Of a stretch of DNA of 64,000 bases, positions 1-7,558 are shown piece after piece. A model generated the notes under the pieces. The model saw only the letters and a list, made by a program, of their open reading frames with translations. It was not told the origin of the DNA and searched no databases. This stretch comes from Clostridiaceae bacterium Marseille-Q4149. Its GTDB lineage: Bacteria; Bacillota; Clostridia; Oscillospirales; Oscillospiraceae. Every line of letters begins with the position of its first letter. Position 1 is the stretch's first letter. The translations under genes were made by a program, and so were the position numbers. The stretch covers positions 1,116,001 to 1,180,000 of the forward strand of contig CP073691.1 of the NCBI GenBank assembly GCA_018228685.1, written 5' to 3'.

Positions 1-1199
1 TAACCGGGGGCCTGCTCCACGGCGGCCCGGATCTTGTCTGCCGTGGCGCCGCACAGAATCAGCAGCTTCACGTGCTCCACCACCTCGGGGCCCAGCACAT
101 CGAAGGGAATGTGCTTGTCATAGCCCCCGGCGATGAGGATCACCTTCTCCTTGAAGGAGCGCAGGCCCGCGATGGTGCGGGAGGGGCTGGAGGCGATGGA
201 GTCGTTGTAAAACCGGACGCCGCGCCAGGTGCGCACCAGCTCGATGCGGTGCTCCACGCCGTTGAAGGTCCGGGCAAAGGTGCGAATCACGTCGTCCGGC
301 ACCAGACCGTCCACCGCCGCAATGGCGGCCATGTAGTTCTCCACGTTGTGGACGCCGGGCAGGCGGATGTCCTCCGTGGTCATGATCTGGCGTTCATGAC
401 CGTCCCGGCGGGAGATCACGGCGTCGCCCCGCAGGAACACGCCGTTTTCCGGCTCTGCCTGGCGGCTGAAATACAGGGCGCGGCCCGGGGCATGGGCGGA
501 CAGCTCCCGGGTGATGGCGTTGTCCAGGTTGAACACGGCGATGTCGCCGGGCTGCTGGTGGCGGAAGATGTTCTCCTTGGCCCAGACATATTCCTCCATG
601 CTCTTGTGAACGTCCAGGTGGTTGGGGGCCAGATTGGTCACCACGGCGATGTGAGGGCTGTGGGTCATGGTCATCAGCTGGAAGCTGGACAGCTCCAGCA
701 CGGCCCAGTCCGTGGGCCGGATGGTATCGGCCTCCGCCAGCAGGGGATGGCCGATGTTGCCGCCCACATGGACGGTGTGTCCCGCCGCCCGCAGAAGCTC
801 GGCAATAATGGTGGTGGTAGTGGTCTTGCCGTCGGAGCCGGTGACGGCGATGATGGGGCAGGGGCAGACCTGGAAAAAGACCTCCATCTCGGAGGTGATG
901 ACGCTGCCCCCGGCCCGGGCGGCCTCCAGCTCTGGCACGTCGGGCCGCAGGCCCGGGGTGCGGAAGATCACGTCCTGGGAAAGATTCTGAAGATACCCGT
1001 CGCCCAGCCGCAGCACGGCCCCGGCGGCCTCCAGCTCCTCCGCCAGAGCGCCCAGCTTCGCCCGGTCGCTGCGGTCGCAGGCGGTGACGGCGATGCCCTC
1101 CCGCAGCAGCAGGCGCAGCAGCGGCGTGTTGCTGACGCCGATGCCGATAACGGCCACGGTCCTGCCTCGCAGAGAGGCGATATATTCCTGCAAAGTCAT
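1..1199 (-). CDS. murD: UDP-N-acetylmuramoyl-L-alanine:D-glutamate ligase MurD, C-terminus cut by the window edge
   Basis: This cytoplasmic Mur ligase adds D-glutamate to UDP-MurNAc-L-alanine using ATP, the second amino-acid step of peptidoglycan precursor synthesis. The visible ~399 residues start with a Rossmann-like domain (VAVIGIGVSN, residues 16-24), then the ATP-binding loop TGSDGKTT (about 120-127), and the Mur middle-domain motif NLAPNHLDVH. The end of the C-terminal domain lies outside the window. The start is the ATG at 1199, preceded by a strong AAGGAGG. The upstream neighbour is the divergent RNase P RNA, so murD is either the first gene of its operon or has its own promoter. Identification is secure. 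Confidence 0.95.
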   Translation of the reverse strand, partial: MTLQEYIASLRGRTVAVIGIGVSNTPLLRLLLREGIAVTACDRSDRAKLGALAEELEAAGAVLRLGDGYLQNLSQDVIFRTPGLRPDVPELEAARAGGSVITSEMEVFFQVCPCPIIAVTGSDGKTTTTTIIAELLRAAGHTVHVGGNIGHPLLAEADTIRPTDWAVLELSSFQLMTMTHSPHIAVVTNLAPNHLDVHKSMEEYVWAKENIFRHQQPGDIAVFNLDNAITRELSAHAPGRALYFSRQAEPENGVFLRGDAVISRRDGHERQIMTTEDIRLPGVHNVENYMAAIAAVDGLVPDDVIRTFARTFNGVEHRIELVRTWRGVRFYNDSIASSPSRTIAGLRSFKEKVILIAGGYDKHIPFDVLGPEVVEHVKLLILCGATADKIRAAVEQAPG

Positions 1200-1281
1200 A
1201 GGATGAACCTCCTTATCGTATCTGACCCGGTTATTATACCGCATTCCGGGACGGGGTTCAATCAATTTCCGCGAAAATCGG

Positions 1282-1310
1282 TTGACTTTCCGAAGCGGGT
1301 CGGGTACAAT
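1282..1310 (+). promoter_or_regulatory. Sigma-A promoter of RNase P RNA
   Basis: The -35 box TTGACT (1282-1287) and -10 box TACAAT (1305-1310) are separated by exactly 17 bp. The predicted start near 1316-1318 coincides with the 5' end of the RNase P RNA P1 helix. Confidence 0.85.
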
Positions 1311-1315
1311 ATTTG

Positions 1316-1660
1316 TGCGAGTAAGCCAGACAGTCGCGGGGACAAGGCGAAAGCCTGTTCATGAGGAAAGTCCGGGCTCCACAGGGCAAGGATAACGGGT
1401 AACGCCCGCCGAAGGCGACTTCAGGAAAAGTGCAACAGAGATATACCGCCTCCGTTGGAGGTAAGGGTGGAAAGGCGAGGTAAGAGCTCACCCATCGGCT
1501 CGAGAGTGTCCGATGCTGTAAACTCTATCCGGAGCAACACCGGTATGGGAGCAATAGGGCGGCCCGTCCGCTCCCGAGGTGGCTGAAGCGCACCGGCAAC
1601 GGCGCGCTTAGATAGATGACTGTCAAATACAGAACCCGGCTTACAGACTTGCTCGCGCAC
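1316..1660 (+). ncRNA. rnpB: RNase P RNA (M1 RNA, bacterial class A-like)
   Basis: This is the catalytic RNA of RNase P, which trims tRNA 5' leaders. Universally conserved blocks are visible: GAGGAAAGTCCGGGCTCC at 1363-1380, the GTGCAACAGAGA block at 1430-1441, and AGAACCCGGCTTACA at 1631-1645. The 5' GTGCGAG can pair with CTCGCGCAC at the 3' end to form P1, which sets both boundaries to within a few bases. A good sigma-A promoter precedes it and an intrinsic terminator follows. Short open frames reading through this region are not genes. Confidence 0.96.
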
Positions 1661-1667
1661 ACCATAT

Positions 1668-1705
1668 GGGCCCGCCGGCGGAGATCGCCTGGCGGGCCCC
1701 TTTTT
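1668..1705 (+). terminator. Intrinsic terminator of rnpB
   Basis: GGGCCCGCCGGCG and CGCCTGGCGGGCCC form a GC-rich stem around a short loop, followed directly by TTTTT. Confidence 0.85.
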
Positions 1706-1757
1706 ATGCCCGCAGCGAGGCGAAAGCCGACTTTTTTCGGGAATCTCTGTTAATCTA

Positions 1758-1786
1758 TTGACAAACTATGGAAAAGGTGATTTAAT
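1758..1786 (+). promoter_or_regulatory. Sigma-A promoter of the CoA-transferase gene
   Basis: TTGACA (1758-1763), a 17-bp spacer and TTTAAT (1781-1786) lie about 36 bp upstream of the start codon. Confidence 0.75.
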
Positions 1787-1822
1787 TAACAATACCAAAA
1801 CAGAGAAAGAGGCGGAGAGGCT

Positions 1823-3172
1823 ATGGCGATACCGTTTGACTATACGTCGGAATACAAACGCAAGCTGCGCACCCCGGAGGAGGCGGCCCGGGTGGTCAAA
1901 AGCGGCGACTGGCTGGATATCTCCATGGGCGGGGCTTTCCCGTCCCTGATGGACGAGGCCATTGCCAAGCGGAAGGACGAGCTGCGGGGCGTGAAGATCC
2001 GGGGCTATCTGATCCAGCAGCCCATTCAGATGGTGGAGTGCGACCCCAGCCGGGAGCACTTTATCTATAACAGCTGGCACATGTCCGGCTATGAGCGGAA
2101 GCTCTGCGACCGGGGCCTGTGCAACTTCAACCCTATGGTGTTCCGGAATCTGGGGGCCTACTATGACCATTTCCTCACGGTAAACGTGGCTATCACCTGC
2201 GTGACCCCCATGAACGAGCACGGGTATTTCAATTTCTCCGTGTCCAACGCCTCCGCCCGGGCGGTGCTGGATAAGGCCGACGTGGTGATCCTGGAGGTCA
2301 ACGAGAATCTGCCCTGGGTCTATGGCGGGCTGGACGAGTGCATCCACATCGACGATGTGGATATGATCGTGGAGGGCCCCCACGGCCCCCTGCCGGGCAT
2401 CAAGACTCCCGCCGCCAGCGAGACGGAGATGAAGATCGCCGAGTATGTGGTGCAGAACATGGTGGACGGCTCCACCCTGCAGCTGGGCATCGGGTCCCTG
2501 CCCAACGCCGTGGGCCAGATGATCGCCCGGTCCGACCTGCGGGACCTGGGCATCCACACGGAGATGCTGTGCGACTCGTACCTGGATATGTACAAGGCCG
2601 GAAAGATCAACAACAAGAGAAAGACCCTGGACCGCTATAAGAGCGTGTTCGGCTTTGCCATTGGTTCGCCGGACCTGTACGACTGGATCCGGGAGAACCC
2701 CGGTGTGGTGACCTATCCCATCAGCTACTGCAATGATCCCTCTATCGTGGGGAAGATCGACAACTTTGTGTCCATCAACAACTGCATCTCCGTGGACCTG
2801 TACGGCCAGATATGCGCCGAAAGCGCCGGCACCCGGCAGATCAGCGGCACCGGCGGCCAGCTGGACTTCCTGGAGAGCGCCGCCGTGTCCAAGGGCGGTA
2901 AGGCGTTCATCTGTCTCACATCCTCCTTTACCAACAAGGAGGGGGAGATGGTGTCCCGCATCAACCCGCTGCTGACTCCCGGCGATATCGTCACCGATCC
3001 CCGGAGTCTGGCCTACTACATCGTCACCGAATACGGCGGCGTGAACCTGGTGGGCTGCAGCACCTGGGAGCGGGCGGAGAAGCTCATCTCCATCGCCCAC
3101 CCCAAGTTCCGGGACGAGCTGATCGCCAACGCCGAAAAGCAGGGCATCTGGCTGCGGTCCAACAAGCGGTAA
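1823..3172 (+). CDS. Acetyl-CoA hydrolase/transferase family protein, butyryl-CoA:acetate or 4-hydroxybutyrate CoA-transferase type
   Basis: The 449 residues match the length and motifs of the family that moves CoA between acyl groups and acetate, the last step of butyrate formation in many gut Clostridia. GIHTEM at about 243-248 carries the glutamate expected to form the glutamyl-CoA intermediate. The glycine-rich GTGGQLDF at about 342-349 is the family's CoA-site motif. The ATG follows GGCGGAGAGG. It is a single-gene unit with its own promoter and a convergent terminator against the sortase. Butyryl-CoA and 4-hydroxybutyryl-CoA enzymes are hard to separate by eye, so the exact substrate is unresolved; the family is certain. 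Confidence 0.85.
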   Translation: MAIPFDYTSEYKRKLRTPEEAARVVKSGDWLDISMGGAFPSLMDEAIAKRKDELRGVKIRGYLIQQPIQMVECDPSREHFIYNSWHMSGYERKLCDRGLCNFNPMVFRNLGAYYDHFLTVNVAITCVTPMNEHGYFNFSVSNASARAVLDKADVVILEVNENLPWVYGGLDECIHIDDVDMIVEGPHGPLPGIKTPAASETEMKIAEYVVQNMVDGSTLQLGIGSLPNAVGQMIARSDLRDLGIHTEMLCDSYLDMYKAGKINNKRKTLDRYKSVFGFAIGSPDLYDWIRENPGVVTYPISYCNDPSIVGKIDNFVSINNCISVDLYGQICAESAGTRQISGTGGQLDFLESAAVSKGGKAFICLTSSFTNKEGEMVSRINPLLTPGDIVTDPRSLAYYIVTEYGGVNLVGCSTWERAEKLISIAHPKFRDELIANAEKQGIWLRSNKR

Positions 3173-3192
3173 AGGGAATACATACATAAGAA

Positions 3193-3223
3193 CACCCGCT
3201 GCGGCGTAATGCCGCAGCGGGTG
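3193..3223. terminator. Bidirectional hairpin between convergent genes
   Basis: CACCCGCTGCGGC and GCCGCAGCGGGTG form a perfect 13-bp stem with a GTAAT loop. It sits between the CoA-transferase (plus) and the sortase (minus). Flanking U-tracts are weak in both directions. Confidence 0.6.
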
Positions 3224-3238
3224 CTTGAATATAGCCGG

Positions 3239-4027
3239 TTACTGGATAGGCTCCAGAACGCCCAGGACCACATAGCGGACGTTCTTGAACTCATAGGTGC
3301 AGGTGGACAGGGTGACGATATGACTGTCCGCCGAGGGGACGCCGATGGTGGAGCGGAAGGTGGAGTGGTTTACCATCTGCTGCAGGAACTCCTGGGTCAG
3401 CTGGAACTGATAGACGCTGCAGTCGGAATAGGCCACCTGGCCATTGCCGTCGAGGATATAGCCCGAGGCGTCCACAATGACCCCGGCAAACAGGTGCAGC
3501 TTGTAGCTCTGCTGGGGGGTCAGCATATAGAGGTAGGGATGCTGGTCATAGTAGGCCTGCTGCTTGTACTTCACCAGGTTGGAGAACATGGCCCCGGACG
3601 TCATATTGTGGCCGTAGATCAGGCTGTTCTGGTCGGAGAAGTCGGCGCTGTTGGCGCAGTCCATGAAGATGCTGCCGTTGTCGTTCCAGGTGCCGTCCAG
3701 CAGGTGGCGCAGGTAGTAGTCATTGTCGCTGCCCTGGACCACCGGGTAATTGATATGGGTATTGGCCCCGTAGATCCAAGCGATGACGTCGCCGTTGGTT
3801 TTCAGCAGCTCGTCAAACTGCACCGTGGGGCACTCCGGGTCGCCGCTGGGGTCCTGGGTCGGGTCGTTGTTATCGCTGTCGCCGGGAAGGGTCACAAAGC
3901 GGTTGGCCTCGGAAATGACCTTATCGCTGCGGTATTTTTCCAGATAGTAGCTGCCCACCTTGTAGGCGGCAAACAGGAACACGCCCACAAGCAGGGCGAG
4001 GATCACATAGTATACGGGCTTTTTCAT
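3239..4027 (-). CDS. srtB: Class B sortase
   Basis: This membrane-anchored cysteine transpeptidase attaches proteins bearing a sorting signal to the cell wall. An N-terminal signal anchor (about residues 5-25) is followed by an Asp/Pro-rich linker and the sortase domain. The catalytic triad is visible: His140 in YGHNM, Cys243 in TLSTC, and Arg251 in NVRYVV. Length (262) and the region between His and Cys fit class B. AAGGAG precedes the ATG. No substrate with an NPQTN- or LPXTG-like tail was seen in the window, so the substrate is unknown. It is a single-gene unit divergent from the HAD gene. Confidence 0.9.
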   Translation of the reverse strand: MKKPVYYVILALLVGVFLFAAYKVGSYYLEKYRSDKVISEANRFVTLPGDSDNNDPTQDPSGDPECPTVQFDELLKTNGDVIAWIYGANTHINYPVVQGSDNDYYLRHLLDGTWNDNGSIFMDCANSADFSDQNSLIYGHNMTSGAMFSNLVKYKQQAYYDQHPYLYMLTPQQSYKLHLFAGVIVDASGYILDGNGQVAYSDCSVYQFQLTQEFLQQMVNHSTFRSTIGVPSADSHIVTLSTCTYEFKNVRYVVLGVLEPIQ

Positions 4028-4079
4028 GGCGGCGTCTCCTTTTGTGGGATGGCTCTATTTTATCAGCTTTTCCCCGGTA

Positions 4080-4108
4080 TTGCAAGGACTTTGCATTTTT
4101 GGTATAAT
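4080..4108 (+). promoter_or_regulatory. Sigma-A promoter of the HAD hydrolase gene
   Basis: TTGCAA (4080-4085), 17 bp, and a perfect TATAAT (4103-4108) lie 30 bp before the ATG. Confidence 0.8.
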
Positions 4109-4137
4109 AACGCAAAAAACCAAGGGGAGGCACAGCG

Positions 4138-4764
4138 ATGCTGATTTTTGACATGGACGGCACCCTCATTGATTCCAACGGGATCTGGCGGCAGGTGGAC
4201 GAGGCGTTCCTGGCCAAGCGGGGGTATCCGTATACCCGGGAGTATTACGAGGGCGTGGCCCACACCATTTTTCCCATGGCCGCGAAATTCACCAAAGCCT
4301 ATTGCCATCTGGAGGAGTCCGAGGAAGAGATCATGGCCGAGTGGATGCAGATGGCCGGGGACGCCTACGCCGTGCGGGTGCCCATCAAGCCCGGGGTCCG
4401 GGAATATCTGGACCGGTGCCGGACGGCAGGGGAGAGGATGATCGTGCTGACCTCCAGCGTGCCGGAGCACTGCCGGGCCGCCTTGGGACGGCTGGGGCTG
4501 ACGGAGTATTTCGAGCGCATCCTCTTTGCTCACGACCTGGGCATGGACAAGAAGGACCCGGAGACCTTCCGCCACGCGGCGGCGCTGATGGGCGTGACGC
4601 CGGAGTACTGCACCATGTATGACGACTCCGTGGCCGCCTGCCGGGCGGCCCGGGAGGCCGGAATGCAGGTGGTGGGGGTGTATGACGCCTTTTTCCACGT
4701 TTCCTGGCCGGAGATGCAGCAGGTGTGTCACCGGGTCATCCGCAGCTTTGAGGAGCTGTTATAA
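4138..4764 (+). CDS. HAD-superfamily phosphatase, beta-phosphoglucomutase/phosphoglycolate phosphatase-like
   Basis: This 208-residue HAD hydrolase has the nucleophile motif DMDGT (Asp5 and Asp7), the motif II region VLTSS (around 104), a motif III lysine in the DKKDPETF stretch, and motif IV acidic residues YDDS. A helical cap lies between motifs I and II. Such enzymes remove phosphate from small sugars or nucleotides; the substrate cannot be read from the sequence. AAGGGGAGG precedes the ATG. It is a single-gene transcription unit with its own promoter and terminator. Confidence 0.85.
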   Translation: MLIFDMDGTLIDSNGIWRQVDEAFLAKRGYPYTREYYEGVAHTIFPMAAKFTKAYCHLEESEEEIMAEWMQMAGDAYAVRVPIKPGVREYLDRCRTAGERMIVLTSSVPEHCRAALGRLGLTEYFERILFAHDLGMDKKDPETFRHAAALMGVTPEYCTMYDDSVAACRAAREAGMQVVGVYDAFFHVSWPEMQQVCHRVIRSFEELL

Positions 4765-4772
4765 CAAAAGGA

Positions 4773-4799
4773 CCTCCGCCGCTGGCGGAGGTTTCTTTT
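4773..4799 (+). terminator. Intrinsic terminator of the HAD gene
   Basis: CCTCCGCC and GGCGGAGG form an 8-bp stem with a GCT loop, followed by TTTCTTTT. Confidence 0.8.
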
Positions 4800-4804
4800 G
4801 AGAC

Positions 4805-4978
4805 TGTCCAAAAAGGGCAGCGCCCTTTTTGGACAAAAGGCTTGCAGTCTGCTGCGCGCATAATTTGTTCGCTGAAAGCGAACAAATTCCACACTTGCAG
4901 ACTGAGAAGTGTTTTTTGCGACGTACACGCCGCCGCAAAAAACGGATTGCAATTTATTTGCCGCCTGCGGGCGGCAAA
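4805..4978. repeat. Array of consecutive perfect hairpins, probably a dispersed intergenic repeat
   Basis: Four strong inverted repeats sit head to tail in 174 bp: TGTCCAAAAAGGGC with a 3-nt loop (4805-4835), AATTTGTTCGC with a TGAAA loop (4862-4888), TTTTTTGCG/CGCAAAAAA (4912-4942), and TTTGCCGCC/GGCGGCAAA (4957-4978). An outer stem CAGTCTG (4845-4851) with CAGACTG (4898-4904) encloses the second hairpin. No credible gene is present. The unit lies between the HAD terminator and the 3' end of the greA-like gene. Whether it is repeated elsewhere in the genome cannot be seen here. Confidence 0.6.
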
Positions 4979-4994
4979 CTCTGCGAGGCTTTTT

Positions 4995-5498
4995 TCAGAA
5001 GCTGCCGATGGGGATGGAGCCGTCGTCGCTGCCCTTTTCGATGGAAAGAATTTGCAGCCAGTAGCCCCGGCCGCCGCCCATGTCCACCTGGACCCGGTCG
5101 CCGCTGCGCCTGCCCAGCACAGCCTTCCCCACCGGGGACTCCTTGCTGATGAGGCCCTTCAGGGCGTCCTGCCGCAGGGTGGTCACCAGCTGGATTTTCC
5201 TGGTCTTGCCGGTGTTCTCCATGAGGATTTCCACGGTGTCGTACAGGCCCGCCGTGTCGGCCCGGGAGTGGTCCTCAATGACCCGGGCGGTTTTGATCAT
5301 CCGCTGGAGATAGCGGATGCGGCTGTCGTTGCGGTTTTTCTCCTGCTTGGCGCACTTGTACTCGAAGTTTTCGCTGAGATCGCCGAAGGCCCGGGCGGTC
5401 TGCACGTCCTCGATGAGCTTGGGGCGCAGAGTCTGGACCCGGTAGTCGATCTCCTCCTGCATTTTCTGGATGTCCTGTCTGGTCAATTCGTCATACAT
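4995..5498 (-). CDS. greA: GreA/GreB-family transcription elongation factor
   Basis: Gre factors enter the RNA polymerase secondary channel and stimulate cleavage of backtracked RNA. The N-terminal half is a predicted antiparallel coiled coil, with acidic residues near its tip in GDLSENFEY, the motif that coordinates Mg2+. The C-terminal domain contains SPVGKAVLG and a GDRVQVDMGGG strand. The start is the ATG at 5498, because GGGAGG lies immediately before it; the in-frame ATG 15 bp upstream overlaps that ribosome site. The gene overlaps the end of the upstream regulator by 16 bp. It may be a paralog rather than the housekeeping GreA. Confidence 0.85.
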   Translation of the reverse strand: MYDELTRQDIQKMQEEIDYRVQTLRPKLIEDVQTARAFGDLSENFEYKCAKQEKNRNDSRIRYLQRMIKTARVIEDHSRADTAGLYDTVEILMENTGKTRKIQLVTTLRQDALKGLISKESPVGKAVLGRRSGDRVQVDMGGGRGYWLQILSIEKGSDDGSIPIGSF

Positions 5499-6892
5499 GA
5501 TGGTTCCTCCCATAGCTGCGCCAGGCGGCGCAGTCCCTCCGGCAAGCGGTCCATGTCGATGCCGGCATAGTTGACAACTAATATGTGCTGGGGCGCGGCG
5601 GCGGGCTGACTGTAGTAATCCGACAGCAGGGCCAGCCGCAGGCCCATGGCCTCCGCCCGGCGGCGGAGGGAACGGTCGTCCAGGTCCGTGAGCAGCACCA
5701 TAAGAAAGTGCAGCCCCGCGTCCTGCTCCAATATCTCTGCCCGGTCCGACAGGGGACTGCGGCGGATGGCGTCAATCACGGCGTCCCGCTTCTGACGATA
5801 GCGGGTTCTCATGCGATTGAGATGCTGCTCATACCGTCCCTGCTCCAGAAACCGGGCCAGGGTATACTGCTCGAAGCTGGACACGGTGCAGGCGTAAAAG
5901 CCCAGCCTTTCCCGGTACCGGGCCAGCAGCTGCGGCGGCAGGATCATATAGCTGATGCGAATGGACGGGGCGATGGTCTTGGAAAAGGTGTTCAGATAGA
6001 TGACCCGCTGATTTTCGCTGACGGAGAACAGCGTGGGGATCGGCCGCCCCACAAAGCGGAACTCACTGTCATAGTCGTCCTCCAGAATGTACCGCTCCGG
6101 CTGCTCCGCCGCCCAGCGCAGCAGCTCCCGGCGGCGGGTTATGGGCATGACGATACCCGTGGGATAGTGATGGGACGGCGAGATGTGTACCACGTCCGCC
6201 GGCTGGCGGCGCAGCAGCGTGATGTCCAGCCCCCCGCCGTCCAGGCCAACCCGGCACAGGGGCACCTGGTGGGCCTGATAGATCTTGGCGATCTTGCCGT
6301 AACCCGGGTCCTCCACGGCGTACCGCTTGTCCCGGCCCAGCAGCTGGATGATGAGGGTGTATAAAAGCTCCGTTCCCGCTCCGATGATGATCTGCTCCGG
6401 GTCCACGTCCATGGCCCGTAACTGACGCAGGTGAGCAGCGATGGCCCGGCGCAGGGCCGGTGCGCCGTTGTATGGCGTGGAGCGCAGCAGCTCCGTGTCC
6501 TCCTCCAGAATGGTCTGCCGCATCAGCCGGGACCATACGGTGAAGGGGAAATACGACCGGTCCAGAGACCCGGTGGCCAGGTCCAGAAACACCGGCTCCG
6601 CAGGGCGCTCCGGCACCAGGGGCGGCGGAGCCGCCGGGGGCAGGGGACTCTCCAGCGGGCTTACATAATAGCCCTTTTTCTCCACGGTGTAAATATACCC
6701 CTCTGCCGCCAGCTGCTCATAGGCGTTCTTCACGGTGATGACGCTGACCTCCAGGTGCTGGGCCAGTGCCCGCTTGGAGGGCAGCTTCTGCCGGGGCGAC
6801 AGGGTGCCGGACAGAATATCCCGGCGAATACAGGCGTACAGCTGGGTGTACAGACTCTCGCCTCCGTCCTTTTCCAGGGAATAGGTCAGCAT
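5483..6892 (-). CDS. MocR/PdxR-type transcriptional regulator: GntR winged helix fused to an aminotransferase-like PLP domain
   Basis: The 469 residues have an N-terminal GntR winged helix (about 10-75; LPSKRALAQHLEVS is the recognition region) and a fold-type I aminotransferase domain from about 110. The PLP-binding lysine is in NTFSKTIAPS, near residue 306. MocR proteins use PLP or an aminated ligand to switch transcription. Of these, PdxR types control vitamin B6 synthesis or uptake. The start at 6892 follows GGAGG; a longer open frame upstream runs through the regulatory region and is rejected. It is divergent from an ECF S-component, with a long dyad between them, so the S-component is the likely target. 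The ligand is an inference. Confidence 0.85.
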   Translation of the reverse strand: MLTYSLEKDGGESLYTQLYACIRRDILSGTLSPRQKLPSKRALAQHLEVSVITVKNAYEQLAAEGYIYTVEKKGYYVSPLESPLPPAAPPPLVPERPAEPVFLDLATGSLDRSYFPFTVWSRLMRQTILEEDTELLRSTPYNGAPALRRAIAAHLRQLRAMDVDPEQIIIGAGTELLYTLIIQLLGRDKRYAVEDPGYGKIAKIYQAHQVPLCRVGLDGGGLDITLLRRQPADVVHISPSHHYPTGIVMPITRRRELLRWAAEQPERYILEDDYDSEFRFVGRPIPTLFSVSENQRVIYLNTFSKTIAPSIRISYMILPPQLLARYRERLGFYACTVSSFEQYTLARFLEQGRYEQHLNRMRTRYRQKRDAVIDAIRRSPLSDRAEILEQDAGLHFLMVLLTDLDDRSLRRRAEAMGLRLALLSDYYSQPAAAPQHILVVNYAGIDMDRLPEGLRRLAQLWEEPSCMTN

Positions 6893-6905
6893 GGGAACCT
6901 CCAAT

Positions 6906-6964
6906 CTGGTATTATCAAATAATATCGATATGGATATTTTAATAATACCAGTTCTTACTATAAT
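6906..6964. promoter_or_regulatory. Candidate MocR operator with adjoining -10 of the ECF S-component gene
   Basis: CTGGTATTAT (6906-6915) and its exact inverse ATAATACCAG (6942-6951) flank an inner dyad, AATATC (6921-6926) and GATATT (6933-6938). TATAAT for the plus strand follows at 6959-6964, and its -35 position falls inside the right arm with no TTGACA-like sequence. This arrangement suits an activator-dependent promoter bound by the divergent MocR protein. Confidence 0.6.
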
Positions 6965-6998
6965 ACAGACAGAATCAAAACGCAAGGAGATTTTTCCC

Positions 6999-7514
6999 AT
7001 GAGAGACATGAAAATCAGAAAAATGGTACTGGCCGCTCTGATGGCGGCACTGACGTATGTGGCCACCATGGTGGTGAAGATTCCCTCTCCCATGCAGGGC
7101 TATGTGAATCTGGGCGACTGCTGCGTGCTGCTGTCCGGCTGGATCCTGGGGCCCTGGTGGGGCGGCGCTGCCGCCGGTATCGGCTCCATGCTGACGGACC
7201 TGCTCAACGGCTATGCCCACTACGCCCCCGGCACCCTGGTCATCAAGGCCCTGGATGCCATCGTGGCGGCGCTGATCGTGAAGGCCCTGGGCCGCAAGCC
7301 CTATGCCTATGCGGTGGGCGGCCTGGTGGGTGAAATCATCATGGTGGTGGGCTACTTCGGCTATGCGGCGCTGCTGCTGGGCAAGGGCATCGGCGCGGCG
7401 GCCAGCATCCCCGGCAACCTGGTGCAGGGGGCCATGGGCCTGGTCATCGGCCTGGTGCTGTTTGTACTGCTCAAGCGCAGCAAGGCTCTGGACAAGCTGA
7501 ACATTCAGTGGTAA
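6999..7514 (+). CDS. ECF transporter S component (vitamin uptake), possibly for a B6 vitamer
   Basis: This 171-residue integral membrane protein has about five or six helices and the S-component pattern: an N-terminal MAALTYVATMVVKIP segment and an LGDCCVLLSGWILGPWWGG region typical of PF12822. S components bind the vitamin and borrow a shared EcfAAT module, which is not in this window. The ATG at 6999 follows CAAGGAGA. A divergent MocR/PdxR-type regulator next door suggests pyridoxine or a related vitamer as substrate, by context only. The downstream UPF0340 gene is 44 bp away and probably co-transcribed. Confidence 0.8.
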   Translation: MRDMKIRKMVLAALMAALTYVATMVVKIPSPMQGYVNLGDCCVLLSGWILGPWWGGAAAGIGSMLTDLLNGYAHYAPGTLVIKALDAIVAALIVKALGRKPYAYAVGGLVGEIIMVVGYFGYAALLLGKGIGAAASIPGNLVQGAMGLVIGLVLFVLLKRSKALDKLNIQW

Positions 7515-7558
7515 AATAGCTTCAAACGGGAGGATTCCCGCAGAAAGGAAGTTTTATC

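Noticed and set aside
72-1364. 430-codon plus-strand open frame
   Set aside because: It is antisense to murD and runs into RNase P RNA; Gly/Ala/His-rich composition and no motif mark it as a GC-rich shadow.
1258-1660. Small minus-strand frames over the RNase P RNA
   Set aside because: The locus has the conserved RNase P RNA blocks with promoter and terminator; the frames are incidental.
4728-4952. 74-codon minus-strand open frame in the hairpin array
   Set aside because: It reads through perfect palindromes and has no ribosome site; looks like a translated repeat.
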